A stretch of 64,000 nucleotides of DNA from Fibrobacter sp. UWB5 (GTDB taxonomy: Bacteria > Fibrobacterota > Fibrobacteria > Fibrobacterales > Fibrobacteraceae). The notes below the pieces were generated by a model. The model was not told where the DNA came from, did no database searches, and saw only the letters and a program-made list of their open reading frames with translations. The stretch covers positions 1-64,000 of the forward strand of contig NZ_MWQH01000003.1 in NCBI RefSeq assembly GCF_002210295.1. The letters run 5' to 3'. The position numbers were made by a program, and so were the translations under genes. Shown here in pieces: positions 8,734-16,878 of the stretch. How positions within the stretch are numbered: the first letter of the stretch is position 1; each line of letters starts with the position of its first letter.

Positions 8734-11169
8734 CTATCTCAGTATAATATCACCGTTTGCGACGAGCTTGTCACGCAGCTTGTTGTGGGCCTTGTTGACT
8801 TCGTCGTCGGTAAGGGTGCGGTCCATGGCCTGATAGGTGAGGCTGTAGACCAGGTTCTTCTTGCCGGCTTCGATTTTGTCGCCTTCGTAGATACTCTTGA
8901 GCGTAATCTTCGCGAGGTTCTTCGGGTTCAGGCCCTTGATGCGTGCGAGAATCTGCTCGTGAGTCATGGTCTTGTCGACTTCGATAGAAATGTCACGGCT
9001 AGACGGTACCTGGCGGCTGAACGGTTCGAACACGATCTTCTTGTGGGTGGCGTGTTCCATCTTGTCCATGTCTAGTTCCATCACGTAGGTGGTGTAGCCG
9101 ATATCGAAGGCGGCCATGGCGGTCGGGTGGAGTTCGCCCATGGTGCCAAGCACCACGCCGTCGGCGAGGACTTCGACCTGCTTGCCCGGGTGCAGGAAGA
9201 GTTCTGCCTTAGCCGGAACGCGGAATTCCACCACGAGGCCCACGCGCTTGAGGAAGCTCTGCACCAGGCCCTTGAAGGCGGCAAAGTCAATCTGGGCGGG
9301 CTTGTCGTTGAGCGGGTTCACGTCGAAGGCACCTGCAACGGCGAGGGCAACGAGGTTCGATTCGTCGAAGCCCGGATCGCGCACGTCCTTGCGGTCGCGC
9401 TTGAACTGGCCCTTGGCGACTTCGAACAGACGAACGGAACCGGGGCGGTTCTTTTCGTTTTCGGCAACGCTCTTGAGAAGGTTCGGAAGGAGACTGGTCG
9501 GAACCACGCCGAGTTCGTCGGAAAGCGGGTTCAGCAGAGCTGCGGGCTTGCTGCGGCGGTCGTCATTTTCGGCGCCGAACAGAGCTTCGGTGCGGGCCTT
9601 GCTGGTAAAGCGAAGGCTCAAGCATTCATGCAGGCCCATTGCAGACAAGGTCTTGCGGATCTTGCGGTTCAGGACTTCGATTGGCGGCAGTTCGTTCGGC
9701 TGCATCTTGAAGCTCGGCAGCGTGTACGGGATGTTGTCGAAACCGATGAGTCGGGCGACTTCTTCGATGAGGTCCACTTCGCGTTCGAGGTCGGGGCGGT
9801 AGCCCGGAATCTTGAAGGTGATGGATTCGGCATCCTTCTTCACGACTTCGAGGGCGATACCCGTGAGGTACTTTTCGATGTCAGCTGCGGCAATCTTCAT
9901 GCCGATGACCTTTTCGGCGCGGGCAGTGCGGAGCGTGACTTCGTTCAAATTTTTCTTGTGGTCGTCGCCGGTGTATTCGACGGTGCCCTTGAGAATGCGG
10001 CCACCCGCGACTTCCTGAATCATGGCGCAGGCGTAGCGGCTGTATTCGTCCTGGGTAGTAAAGTCAATTTCGCGTTCGAAGCGGTAGCTGGAATCCGTCG
10101 AGATGCAGAGGCGCTTGGCCTGCTTGCGGACGATGGTCGGGTTGAACCAGGCGCTTTCGAGGAACACGTTCTTGGTGGTGTCAACAATTTCGGATTCAAC
10201 GCCGCCCATCACGCCGGCTACGCAAGCTGGACGGTCGCCATCGCAGATGACGAGGTCGTTTTCAACGAGTTCATGGGCGGTGTGGTCGATGGTCTCGATC
10301 TTTTCGCCCTTCACGGCGCGGCGGACCTTAATTTTGTTGCCGTGCAGCTGGTCCATGTCGAAGCTGTGGAGCGGCTGGCCCACGTCCATCAGAATGAAGT
10401 TCGTGATGTCGACGACGTTGTTGATGCTGTTCATGCCCACGGCATGCAAGAGCTTGGCGAGCCAAGCCGGAGACTTTTCAACCTTCACGTCCTTGATGAC
10501 GCGGCCCACATAGCGGGAGCAGCCGCAACCGGGAACCACTTCGAGGCTGATGGCAGAGCTGGCAGCTTCGGAATCTTCCTTGAGTTCGTAGGCGAGCGGC
10601 TTGAGCGGGCGGTTGAACTTGGCGGCGAGTTCGCGGGCCACGCCACGGTGGCTGAGGGCGTCCGGGCGGTTCGGGGTCACGTTCAGTTCAAAGCAGACGT
10701 CGTAGAGGCCGAGGCTTACGAACGGGGTGCCAGCGGGAATAGAGTCGTCGAGAACCATGATGCCGGCGTGGTCGTCGCTGAGGCCGATTTCGTCTTCGGC
10801 GCAAATCATGCCGAAGCTTTCGACGCCGCGGATCTTGGATTTCTTCATCTTGAGGGTGCCGCCATCGGGGAGCGGAAGTTCTGCACCGATCGGGGCGAGT
10901 ACCACGGTCTGGCCGGCGGCCACGTTCGGGGCGCCGCAAACCACTTGAATGACTTCCTTGCCGTCGTTCACCGTCGTGATGTGCAGGTGGTCGCTGTCCG
11001 GGTGGGCTTCGCAGGTGAGTACCTTTGCCACAACGAGCTTTTCATAAACCTTGCCCGGTTCTTCCATGCCTTCGACTTCGAGGCCTACAGCGGTGAGTGC
11101 CTTTGCAACTTCTTCCGCAGATTCCGGAAGATCAACGTGACGTCTGAGCCAATTCAAAGAAACTTTCAT
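8734..11169 (-). CDS. pheT: Phenylalanine--tRNA ligase beta subunit
   Basis: 811 residues (E. coli 795). Domains in order: an EMAP-like tRNA-binding domain (about 40-150, with AHPDSDHL), B3/B4 editing domain (about 210-390), B5 domain (about 410-480), catalytic-like core, and the C-terminal ferredoxin-like anticodon-binding domain (about 715-811, with FSRQVPSSRDIS). With PheS it charges tRNA-Phe. PheS is normally encoded next to it, but here the upstream neighbour on the same strand is the unrelated gene at 11271-14066, so pheS must lie elsewhere. The start follows AAAGGAATAAAG. Confidence 0.97.
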   Translation of the reverse strand: MKVSLNWLRRHVDLPESAEEVAKALTAVGLEVEGMEEPGKVYEKLVVAKVLTCEAHPDSDHLHITTVNDGKEVIQVVCGAPNVAAGQTVVLAPIGAELPLPDGGTLKMKKSKIRGVESFGMICAEDEIGLSDDHAGIMVLDDSIPAGTPFVSLGLYDVCFELNVTPNRPDALSHRGVARELAAKFNRPLKPLAYELKEDSEAASSAISLEVVPGCGCSRYVGRVIKDVKVEKSPAWLAKLLHAVGMNSINNVVDITNFILMDVGQPLHSFDMDQLHGNKIKVRRAVKGEKIETIDHTAHELVENDLVICDGDRPACVAGVMGGVESEIVDTTKNVFLESAWFNPTIVRKQAKRLCISTDSSYRFEREIDFTTQDEYSRYACAMIQEVAGGRILKGTVEYTGDDHKKNLNEVTLRTARAEKVIGMKIAAADIEKYLTGIALEVVKKDAESITFKIPGYRPDLEREVDLIEEVARLIGFDNIPYTLPSFKMQPNELPPIEVLNRKIRKTLSAMGLHECLSLRFTSKARTEALFGAENDDRRSKPAALLNPLSDELGVVPTSLLPNLLKSVAENEKNRPGSVRLFEVAKGQFKRDRKDVRDPGFDESNLVALAVAGAFDVNPLNDKPAQIDFAAFKGLVQSFLKRVGLVVEFRVPAKAELFLHPGKQVEVLADGVVLGTMGELHPTAMAAFDIGYTTYVMELDMDKMEHATHKKIVFEPFSRQVPSSRDISIEVDKTMTHEQILARIKGLNPKNLAKITLKSIYEGDKIEAGKKNLVYSLTYQAMDRTLTDDEVNKAHNKLRDKLVANGDIILR

Positions 11170-11270
11170 CTTTATTCCTTTTTTGCGCGGATTTTGCCGG
11201 GTGCTTCAAAACGACCCGCGTGCAAAACACGTGCCTGCTTAAATTTCGGTGGTAAATTTAGAAAATATGG

Positions 11271-14066
11271 TTATTCTGTAAAATTGATATCTAGCGTTTT
11301 TATCAAAGAATCAAGACGATGGGTCAGTTTCTCAGCGCCAAGTGCTGATAAGTGGTCCGTATCGAAGGCCATATCATCGGTGTAGTCGTGATTTCCCATT
11401 TTGTTTTCGTCCATCAGGATAAAGTTGGGATATGTTTTACTGATGTTGTCTATTTCCTGGATTAGTGCTGGTGTTTCACTGCGCAATAATCCATGAAAAC
11501 CAAAGGCTCCAGTTTCTTTGTATCGTGGATTTTGAGGAGTGATAACTCCGATGAGAATGATGTTTTTCTCATAACATTTCTTGGCTATATCTTTTAGCAT
11601 TTCAAAATTTTTGTAGTAATGTGAGGATTTTTCTTCTTTCCAGTTGCTATCTAGTTTGACTTTGGGCTCACCCCAAGAACTCGCATTTTTTCCTGAAAAT
11701 CCCCGTGTGGTTCTAAGCTTTTGTCCCTTAAGAGTGCCTGGTGAGTTGTAAGTAAGCTCTGCGAGTCCATTTGGATATCCGTCTTTCCAGAAATTATGGT
11801 TGATGTCGTAAACATAGCCAGGAAACGATTTGAATGTTGTTTCAAAGAATGGATAGCCACTCGTGTACCATATATCTATATCAACAGAGATTACAATAAC
11901 TTTCAATTTGTTCATATGAATGTGTACATAGTTGTTGAAAAAGAAATAGGTTCCTGCTAGAGTGTTTGCGGATACCGCAAGGTTGACTGCAAAAATTGAT
12001 TTGTCAAAAAATAGAGGATTTATCCCGAAATAGGTGTGAGAGGAACCAAGAACGGCTAAAGTTGCACTATCTCTATAGTTCCACAGCATTTCCATCTTGT
12101 ACCGCCATTGATTAGCATACGTGTCTCCGCCAGAAGTGTAGTAAACACCTGCGCTGTCGGGGTCGAGATGGAATGTCGTGTCGACTTCGGCAGAATCTTC
12201 TGTTGACGGAATAATCTTTTGTACTTTCTTTATCCACAAATTCGGATGCCAAAGTTCTTCGCTCCCGACAATTTCGGTAGTGGAGCTGTCTTCTGGATTG
12301 ACGATGGCAATCTTTGTGTGGGCTCCGTTAGAATTGGTGAGCGTTGCTATGATAACGGATTTATCGCCGTCGGAGGCCCATTCTGTATGGTCAAAGGTGT
12401 AGCCAGATGGCGCCTTGATGGACTGAATCAGCTTTCCATTGCTGTCAGCGATAAAGATCCGTTCGTGGGTGGTGTAGCTTTCGCCCACAAATTCCTTGCC
12501 CGGTTTTCCGGCAAAGTCGAGGAATGCGGTGCGCTTGGTCCCGTCCTGGGAAAGCGATACGTTGCAGGCTTGGGCTGAATCGTACCAGACGATATCTTTC
12601 TTGGCGACGCGGGCGCGCAGGATTCTTGCTCCAGATACGGCAAGGGACTGGTCTTCGCTGATGCCACCGTGGTATGCTCCGTCAAAGATTTTTTGTGGAG
12701 TACCAAATTTGCCGTTCGCAAATTTTACCTGCCAAGTCGAATTGCTCTTGAACGTTGCTTCGTCCTTGTTGTTCCCGGCGTCGTTTACGTAGACGATGAC
12801 TGTGTCGCCGTTTCCAAGGACTCGCCAGCGGGGGATTGCGGCACTTTTAACATTTAACTTTATCGGTTCTGACGGAATTTCTGAGTCGAGGCTCTGTACG
12901 TAAACGGAAGAAGTCCCACTGATTCCCTCGTAGCCGGTGCTGAAGACGACCCATTCTCCGTCAGGAGAAATTTCGGGGTGGTAGGCGTTGATGTCGTTAG
13001 AAAGTTCCGTGACGGAAAGCGTGCCATCGCAGTAATCGATGTAGTTGATTTTCCCGCTGACATCGTTACGGAATGCGAGTTTTGTATTGTATGATTTCGT
13101 GAAATTCTTGACGGTTTCGGAATTCGCGATGGGCGTGACGATGCTTGCCGTAGAACGTCCGTCGTTGCTCATCCACAAGGCGTTGGGAATTGCTCCGAGA
13201 GCAAGGCGGAACCCGACATATTCTGCTCGTGTCGATGAGGTGACTGTGTAGACATCTCCGCGGCTGTAAGGGTTGAGTTCTGCAACGCTAGAATTGTAAC
13301 CGCCACCTTTGACGATTCTTTCGCCCATGTCGCCACCATCGGGAGCGCCGACGTAGTTTGAAACGGTTGTGTCGCGGAATAGTCCGAGCCAGTCGTTTAC
13401 CCATTCCATCGCGTTGCCGGCCATGTCGCAAAAGCCAGCGGAGTTGAAATCTTTACTGCAGACTGGGTGAAGTTTGTATTCAGAGTTGCTGCTGTTCCAG
13501 CTGTTCTTGGTGTCCCATGCGAGAGTCGTTGCGTAGACCCATTCCGCTTCGGTCGGGAGTCGGTAGCCTTCGACATCGGCATGAAATGCGAATCCTTCTA
13601 GATTGGTGCAGTGCTTTTCGTCGTCGAAGATGGCGCTACGATAGGTGTATACGGTGTCGCGCTCTTCGAGTTTACTTTTGGCGTTTGCAAAAAGGATGGC
13701 GTCGTAGTAGGTGATGTCGGTGAGGGGGAGACTGTCGTTTTCACATTTGCCGAAGGTCTTGAGTTCTGCTTTTTTGGCAATGCTTGCGTATTCGCCACAA
13801 GTGACTTCATGAATGTCCATGTAAAAGTCGTAATCAAGAGAGACTTTCATGGCGGGGCGTTCGTTGGCTTTAAAAGATTTGTCATTGGTTCCCAGCATGA
13901 CTTTGTCGCCGGAGAGACGAAGCATTCCTTCGATTTCTTGAGTAGAATCCTCGGTTGTGTCAACGATGGGCAAAACGGCCGTCTCGTCTACGGGAGGCGT
14001 AAACGATTCGCTGTTGCTACAAGCAACAAAATAGAGGGACACTATGAGTGCCAAAAGAAACTTCAT
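11271..14066 (-). CDS. Three-module lipoprotein of the Fibrobacter TIGR02171 paralogous type (FGE-like, beta-propeller, SGNH-like)
   Basis: 931 residues. The signal peptide has lipobox FVAC (cysteine 16). Residues about 45-295 are a formylglycine-generating-enzyme/SUMF1-like fold: YRLPTEAEWVYA, CDMAGNAMEWVNDW, IVKGGGYNSS and YVGFRLA are its typical strings. Residues about 320-620 carry repeats such as HPEISPDGEWVVFST, typical of a WD40/PD40-like propeller. The C-terminal third, about 675-931, has GSSHTYFGINP and an ending DTDHLSALGAEKL, which match block I and the catalytic D-x-x-H block of SGNH/GDSL-like hydrolases. The order and length fit a paralogous family described only from Fibrobacter succinogenes (TIGR02171). 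Its function is unknown; an outer-surface role is inferred. The start follows AGGAG. Confidence 0.8.
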   Translation of the reverse strand: MKFLLALIVSLYFVACSNSESFTPPVDETAVLPIVDTTEDSTQEIEGMLRLSGDKVMLGTNDKSFKANERPAMKVSLDYDFYMDIHEVTCGEYASIAKKAELKTFGKCENDSLPLTDITYYDAILFANAKSKLEERDTVYTYRSAIFDDEKHCTNLEGFAFHADVEGYRLPTEAEWVYATTLAWDTKNSWNSSNSEYKLHPVCSKDFNSAGFCDMAGNAMEWVNDWLGLFRDTTVSNYVGAPDGGDMGERIVKGGGYNSSVAELNPYSRGDVYTVTSSTRAEYVGFRLALGAIPNALWMSNDGRSTASIVTPIANSETVKNFTKSYNTKLAFRNDVSGKINYIDYCDGTLSVTELSNDINAYHPEISPDGEWVVFSTGYEGISGTSSVYVQSLDSEIPSEPIKLNVKSAAIPRWRVLGNGDTVIVYVNDAGNNKDEATFKSNSTWQVKFANGKFGTPQKIFDGAYHGGISEDQSLAVSGARILRARVAKKDIVWYDSAQACNVSLSQDGTKRTAFLDFAGKPGKEFVGESYTTHERIFIADSNGKLIQSIKAPSGYTFDHTEWASDGDKSVIIATLTNSNGAHTKIAIVNPEDSSTTEIVGSEELWHPNLWIKKVQKIIPSTEDSAEVDTTFHLDPDSAGVYYTSGGDTYANQWRYKMEMLWNYRDSATLAVLGSSHTYFGINPLFFDKSIFAVNLAVSANTLAGTYFFFNNYVHIHMNKLKVIVISVDIDIWYTSGYPFFETTFKSFPGYVYDINHNFWKDGYPNGLAELTYNSPGTLKGQKLRTTRGFSGKNASSWGEPKVKLDSNWKEEKSSHYYKNFEMLKDIAKKCYEKNIILIGVITPQNPRYKETGAFGFHGLLRSETPALIQEIDNISKTYPNFILMDENKMGNHDYTDDMAFDTDHLSALGAEKLTHRLDSLIKTLDINFTE

Positions 14067-14142
14067 ATTTTCTCCTTAGACCTCCCGATCCCTTTGTAAA
14101 AGTACAAAAAAATTTTGGAGGTGGAGAAAAGTCTAGAAGTTC

Positions 14143-15207
14143 TTATCGGTGTTCGTGGCGGATTGGCTTTAGCTGGTTGATGACCGATTGCAGTTCCTTG
14201 GGCAGCGGGCAATCAAAAACTTTCTTGTCGCCTTGCCATGTGAATTCCAGTCGGCAACTGTGCAGGAACAATCGGTTGAGCCCGAGCATTTTTTTGACTT
14301 CGCGGTTGAGGGCAAAGTCACCGTAGCGTGTGTCGCCGAGGAGCGGATGCCCGATGCTTGCAAAATGCGCGCGGATTTGGTGCATGCGGCCTGTTTCGAG
14401 CTTGATTTTTACTAGGTCGTAGCCTTCGTAATGCTGCTTGACGCGGTAGTGGGTGATTGCCTTTTGTGCGTCCTTGCCGGTTTCGCCGACCTTCATTTTA
14501 GAGCCCTTGGCGGCGTCGGTGCGGGTGAGCGTCTCGTTGATGGTCCCCTTGTCTTTTTTGAGATTCCCCTTGACGAGGGCAAAATAGAATTTGTCAACTT
14601 CGTGTTCGCGAATCATGCGCGTGAGTTCACGGAGCGTGTCGCCGTGGAGGGCGGCAATGATCATGCCCGAGGTTTCTTGGTCGAGGCGGTGGGCGATAGT
14701 GGGCTTGAAGTCGAGCCCTTCGCGGCGGCCCCATTCCCACAGGTATTCTACGAGGCTCTCGCCGGGGCGAGTGCCGGAGCCCGGTTGGCTTGCGAGTCCC
14801 GAGGGCTTGTTGACGATAACGTAGTCTTCGGTTTGTATAATGAGGTCGAGTTCCTTGGCGCCCCAGCCAGACTGCTTCTCGGCGGGGGAGGTGGCCTTGC
14901 CCCAGGTGGATTTTGCTTTTGCAAAACCGGTGCTGGGCTTATCGCCTTCGTTTTGGCTGGCGGGAAACTGGATGACATTGGTTGCGCCCTGGGAATCCGC
15001 ATCGACGCTTTTGAAGTTTTCGTAGATGCAGACGGTGTCGCCTTCCTGCAACATTTGATTTGCCTTGCCTACGACGCCATTCACACGGACTTTCTTTTTG
15101 CGGATGACGGCGAAAAAGACCGACAGCGATTCGTCGGGAAATGCCTTGCGCAAAAAACGGTCGAGGCGCATGTTGGCAAAATTGCGGTCAATGACTCGGG
15201 TAATCAT
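14143..15207 (-). CDS. RluC/RluD-family RNA pseudouridine synthase
   Basis: 354 residues. It has an N-terminal S4 RNA-binding domain (about 14-65, MRLDRFLRKAF...KKKVRVNGV). A low-complexity linker (70-118) follows, then the RsuA/RluA catalytic domain with AHRLDQETSG, in which Asp176 is the expected catalytic residue. It converts uridine to pseudouridine in RNA, most likely 23S rRNA as RluC does, but the exact target cannot be read from sequence. Its ATG overlaps the TGA of the upstream FAD-protein gene (ATGA at 15204-15207), so the two are coupled. Confidence 0.93.
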   Translation of the reverse strand: MITRVIDRNFANMRLDRFLRKAFPDESLSVFFAVIRKKKVRVNGVVGKANQMLQEGDTVCIYENFKSVDADSQGATNVIQFPASQNEGDKPSTGFAKAKSTWGKATSPAEKQSGWGAKELDLIIQTEDYVIVNKPSGLASQPGSGTRPGESLVEYLWEWGRREGLDFKPTIAHRLDQETSGMIIAALHGDTLRELTRMIREHEVDKFYFALVKGNLKKDKGTINETLTRTDAAKGSKMKVGETGKDAQKAITHYRVKQHYEGYDLVKIKLETGRMHQIRAHFASIGHPLLGDTRYGDFALNREVKKMLGLNRLFLHSCRLEFTWQGDKKVFDCPLPKELQSVINQLKPIRHEHR

Positions 15208-16808
15208 AAGCTTTCCTTTTTCGCGTAGTGGGCGAGTCGCACGCCGTCGGCGGCGCTAGTGACGATTCCGCCGGAATATCCGGCGCCTTCGCCGAGCACA
15301 AACAGGCCTTTGGTATTCACGCTTTCAAGCGTCTCGTTGTTGCGACTCATGCGCAGTGGGCTGCTGGTGCGGGTTTCGGGGGCGACAATCAGGCCTTCTT
15401 CGATGAATCCGGGAATCTTCTTGTCAAAATTCTGGAATCCTTCGGCGAGGCTCTTGCAAATGGTTTTGTCCATCCAGTCCCAGAGATTGCTTTGTACAAG
15501 CCCGCAGGGGTAGGTGGATTTCGGGAGCGATTTGTCTTCGCGGTGGGCGAGGAACGCCTTGATGGTTTGGGCCGGAGCGGCGTAACTCTTGCCGCCGACC
15601 GCGTAGGCGTCGCTTTCGATTTTGCGCTGGAATTCAAGACCGCCAAAGAGCTTGTCGCTTGCGGCAATGGGCACGGCGATGGCGCCGTTGGCAAAGGGAC
15701 CGTTGCGGCGGCTGTAACTCATGCCGTTGGTGGCAAGGGTCCCGGGCTCCGAGGCGCAAGGTACCAGAACGCCACCCGGGCACATGCAGAAACTGTAGGC
15801 GCTGCTCGATTTGTTCAGTGTCGGGGTGGCGAGGAAATATTCGGCGGAACCCGTGAGCTTGGTGTCTACATTCAGGCCCAGCTGGCGCATGTTGATGAGC
15901 GCTTGTGGGTGTTCGACGCGCACGCCCATGGCAAAAGCCTTGCTTTCGAGCGTGACGCCACGGGCGTGGAGCATTTCGTAAATGCTCCGGGCGGAATGCC
16001 CGACGGCGAGCACCAAGGCTTCGCAGGGTTTCCAATTTGCCTGAGAATTGGGCGTTGAAACGTCTCGCAGCTGGATCGCCGCAATGCGACCATCCTTAAT
16101 CTCGATGTCTTCAAGGGCGGTGCTAAAATGAATCTTGCCGCCAAGCTTTGCAATTTCGGCGCGCAGCTCACGCAGCAATAAAACCAGACGGTCCGTGCCG
16201 ATATGCGGCTTGGCGAAGGTCACGACCGATTCGTCGACTCCAAAGTCGACCATGTCGTGTAGAACCTGTTCCACGAACAGGTTCCGGGTGCGGGTGTTAA
16301 GCTTTCCGTCACTGAATGCCCCCGCACCGCCTTCGCCATAAAGCACGTTGCTGTAGGCGTTAAAATTCCGGTCAACAAAGAATCGGCGAATATCGCGGAA
16401 ACGCTCTTCCACGCATTTGCCCTGTTCGTACAAATCGACGGCAAAACCTTTCCGCAACAAATGCAAGGTTGCCCAAAGTCCACTCGGGCCTGCGCCAATG
16501 ACATCCACATGGCCGGGCATCGCGACGCTGCTTTTCTGCGGGTCGGTCTCTAAACTTTCTTTGTCACGTGTCGCCGCTACAAGCCCCTTGGCGTGATTTC
16601 CGGTGGCACGGACTTCACGTTTTAAGTCAAAAATCACGTTGTAAGACCACTTGGGGTCTCCTTTGCGACGGCTATCCAACGAAAATCGCTCCACCTGCAA
16701 ATTGAAGATTTCTTCGGGGTGCAGGCGGAGTTCCTTGGCCAAAGCCTCGCGGTACTTGCCTTTCTTGGCAAGCGCAACGCTTAGTTCTCTGTAACGGTAG
16801 GTGAACAT
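15204..16808 (-). CDS. FAD-dependent oxidoreductase of the COG2509 type
   Basis: 534 residues. An N-terminal domain of about 95 residues precedes a Rossmann FAD-binding motif GAGPSG (105-110). The signature YGEGGAGAFSDGKLNTRTR follows, typical of the uncharacterised FAD-dependent dehydrogenases in COG2509. A C-terminal segment with GLFVLGEGAGYSGGI completes the FAD site. Substrate and role are unknown in this family. There is no ribosome binding site before the ATG; a TAAATTTG box ends only 5 bases upstream, so the message may be leaderless. It is coupled to the pseudouridine synthase gene by an ATGA overlap. Confidence 0.9.
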   Translation of the reverse strand: MFTYRYRELSVALAKKGKYREALAKELRLHPEEIFNLQVERFSLDSRRKGDPKWSYNVIFDLKREVRATGNHAKGLVAATRDKESLETDPQKSSVAMPGHVDVIGAGPSGLWATLHLLRKGFAVDLYEQGKCVEERFRDIRRFFVDRNFNAYSNVLYGEGGAGAFSDGKLNTRTRNLFVEQVLHDMVDFGVDESVVTFAKPHIGTDRLVLLLRELRAEIAKLGGKIHFSTALEDIEIKDGRIAAIQLRDVSTPNSQANWKPCEALVLAVGHSARSIYEMLHARGVTLESKAFAMGVRVEHPQALINMRQLGLNVDTKLTGSAEYFLATPTLNKSSSAYSFCMCPGGVLVPCASEPGTLATNGMSYSRRNGPFANGAIAVPIAASDKLFGGLEFQRKIESDAYAVGGKSYAAPAQTIKAFLAHREDKSLPKSTYPCGLVQSNLWDWMDKTICKSLAEGFQNFDKKIPGFIEEGLIVAPETRTSSPLRMSRNNETLESVNTKGLFVLGEGAGYSGGIVTSAADGVRLAHYAKKESL

Positions 16809-16813
16809 TATTC

Positions 16814-16821
16814 CAAATTTA
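16814..16821 (-). promoter_or_regulatory. TAAATTTG -7-like box abutting the start codon
   Basis: Minus-strand TAAATTTG ends 5 bases before the ATG at 16806-16808, with no Shine-Dalgarno sequence between. It is a member of the putative leaderless promoter class. Confidence 0.45.
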
Positions 16822-16829
16822 AAAAATAA

Positions 16830-16856
16830 AGAGCCGCTTTTTGTAAAAGCGGCTCT
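16830..16856 (-). terminator. Rho-independent terminator after the beta-helix/barrel gene
   Basis: Perfect 12-bp arms AGAGCCGCTTTT / AAAAGCGGCTCT with a 3-base loop, T-rich on the minus-strand side. It lies 22 bases past the stop of the 16879-19995 gene and separates it from the FAD-protein unit. Confidence 0.85.
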
Positions 16857-16878
16857 CTTTAAACAATGTTAGATGTTT

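Noticed and set aside
9127-11385. Long open frame (752 codons) antisense to pheT
   Set aside because: It is a shadow of the strong codon bias of the real gene (common GNN/NNC codons leave the opposite frame open). The His/Val/Phe-rich product matches no family. The same holds for 31576-33792 (antisense to aconitase), 44698-47142 (antisense to rapA), 49754-52078 (antisense to mutS), 18502-20331 and 16873-18492.
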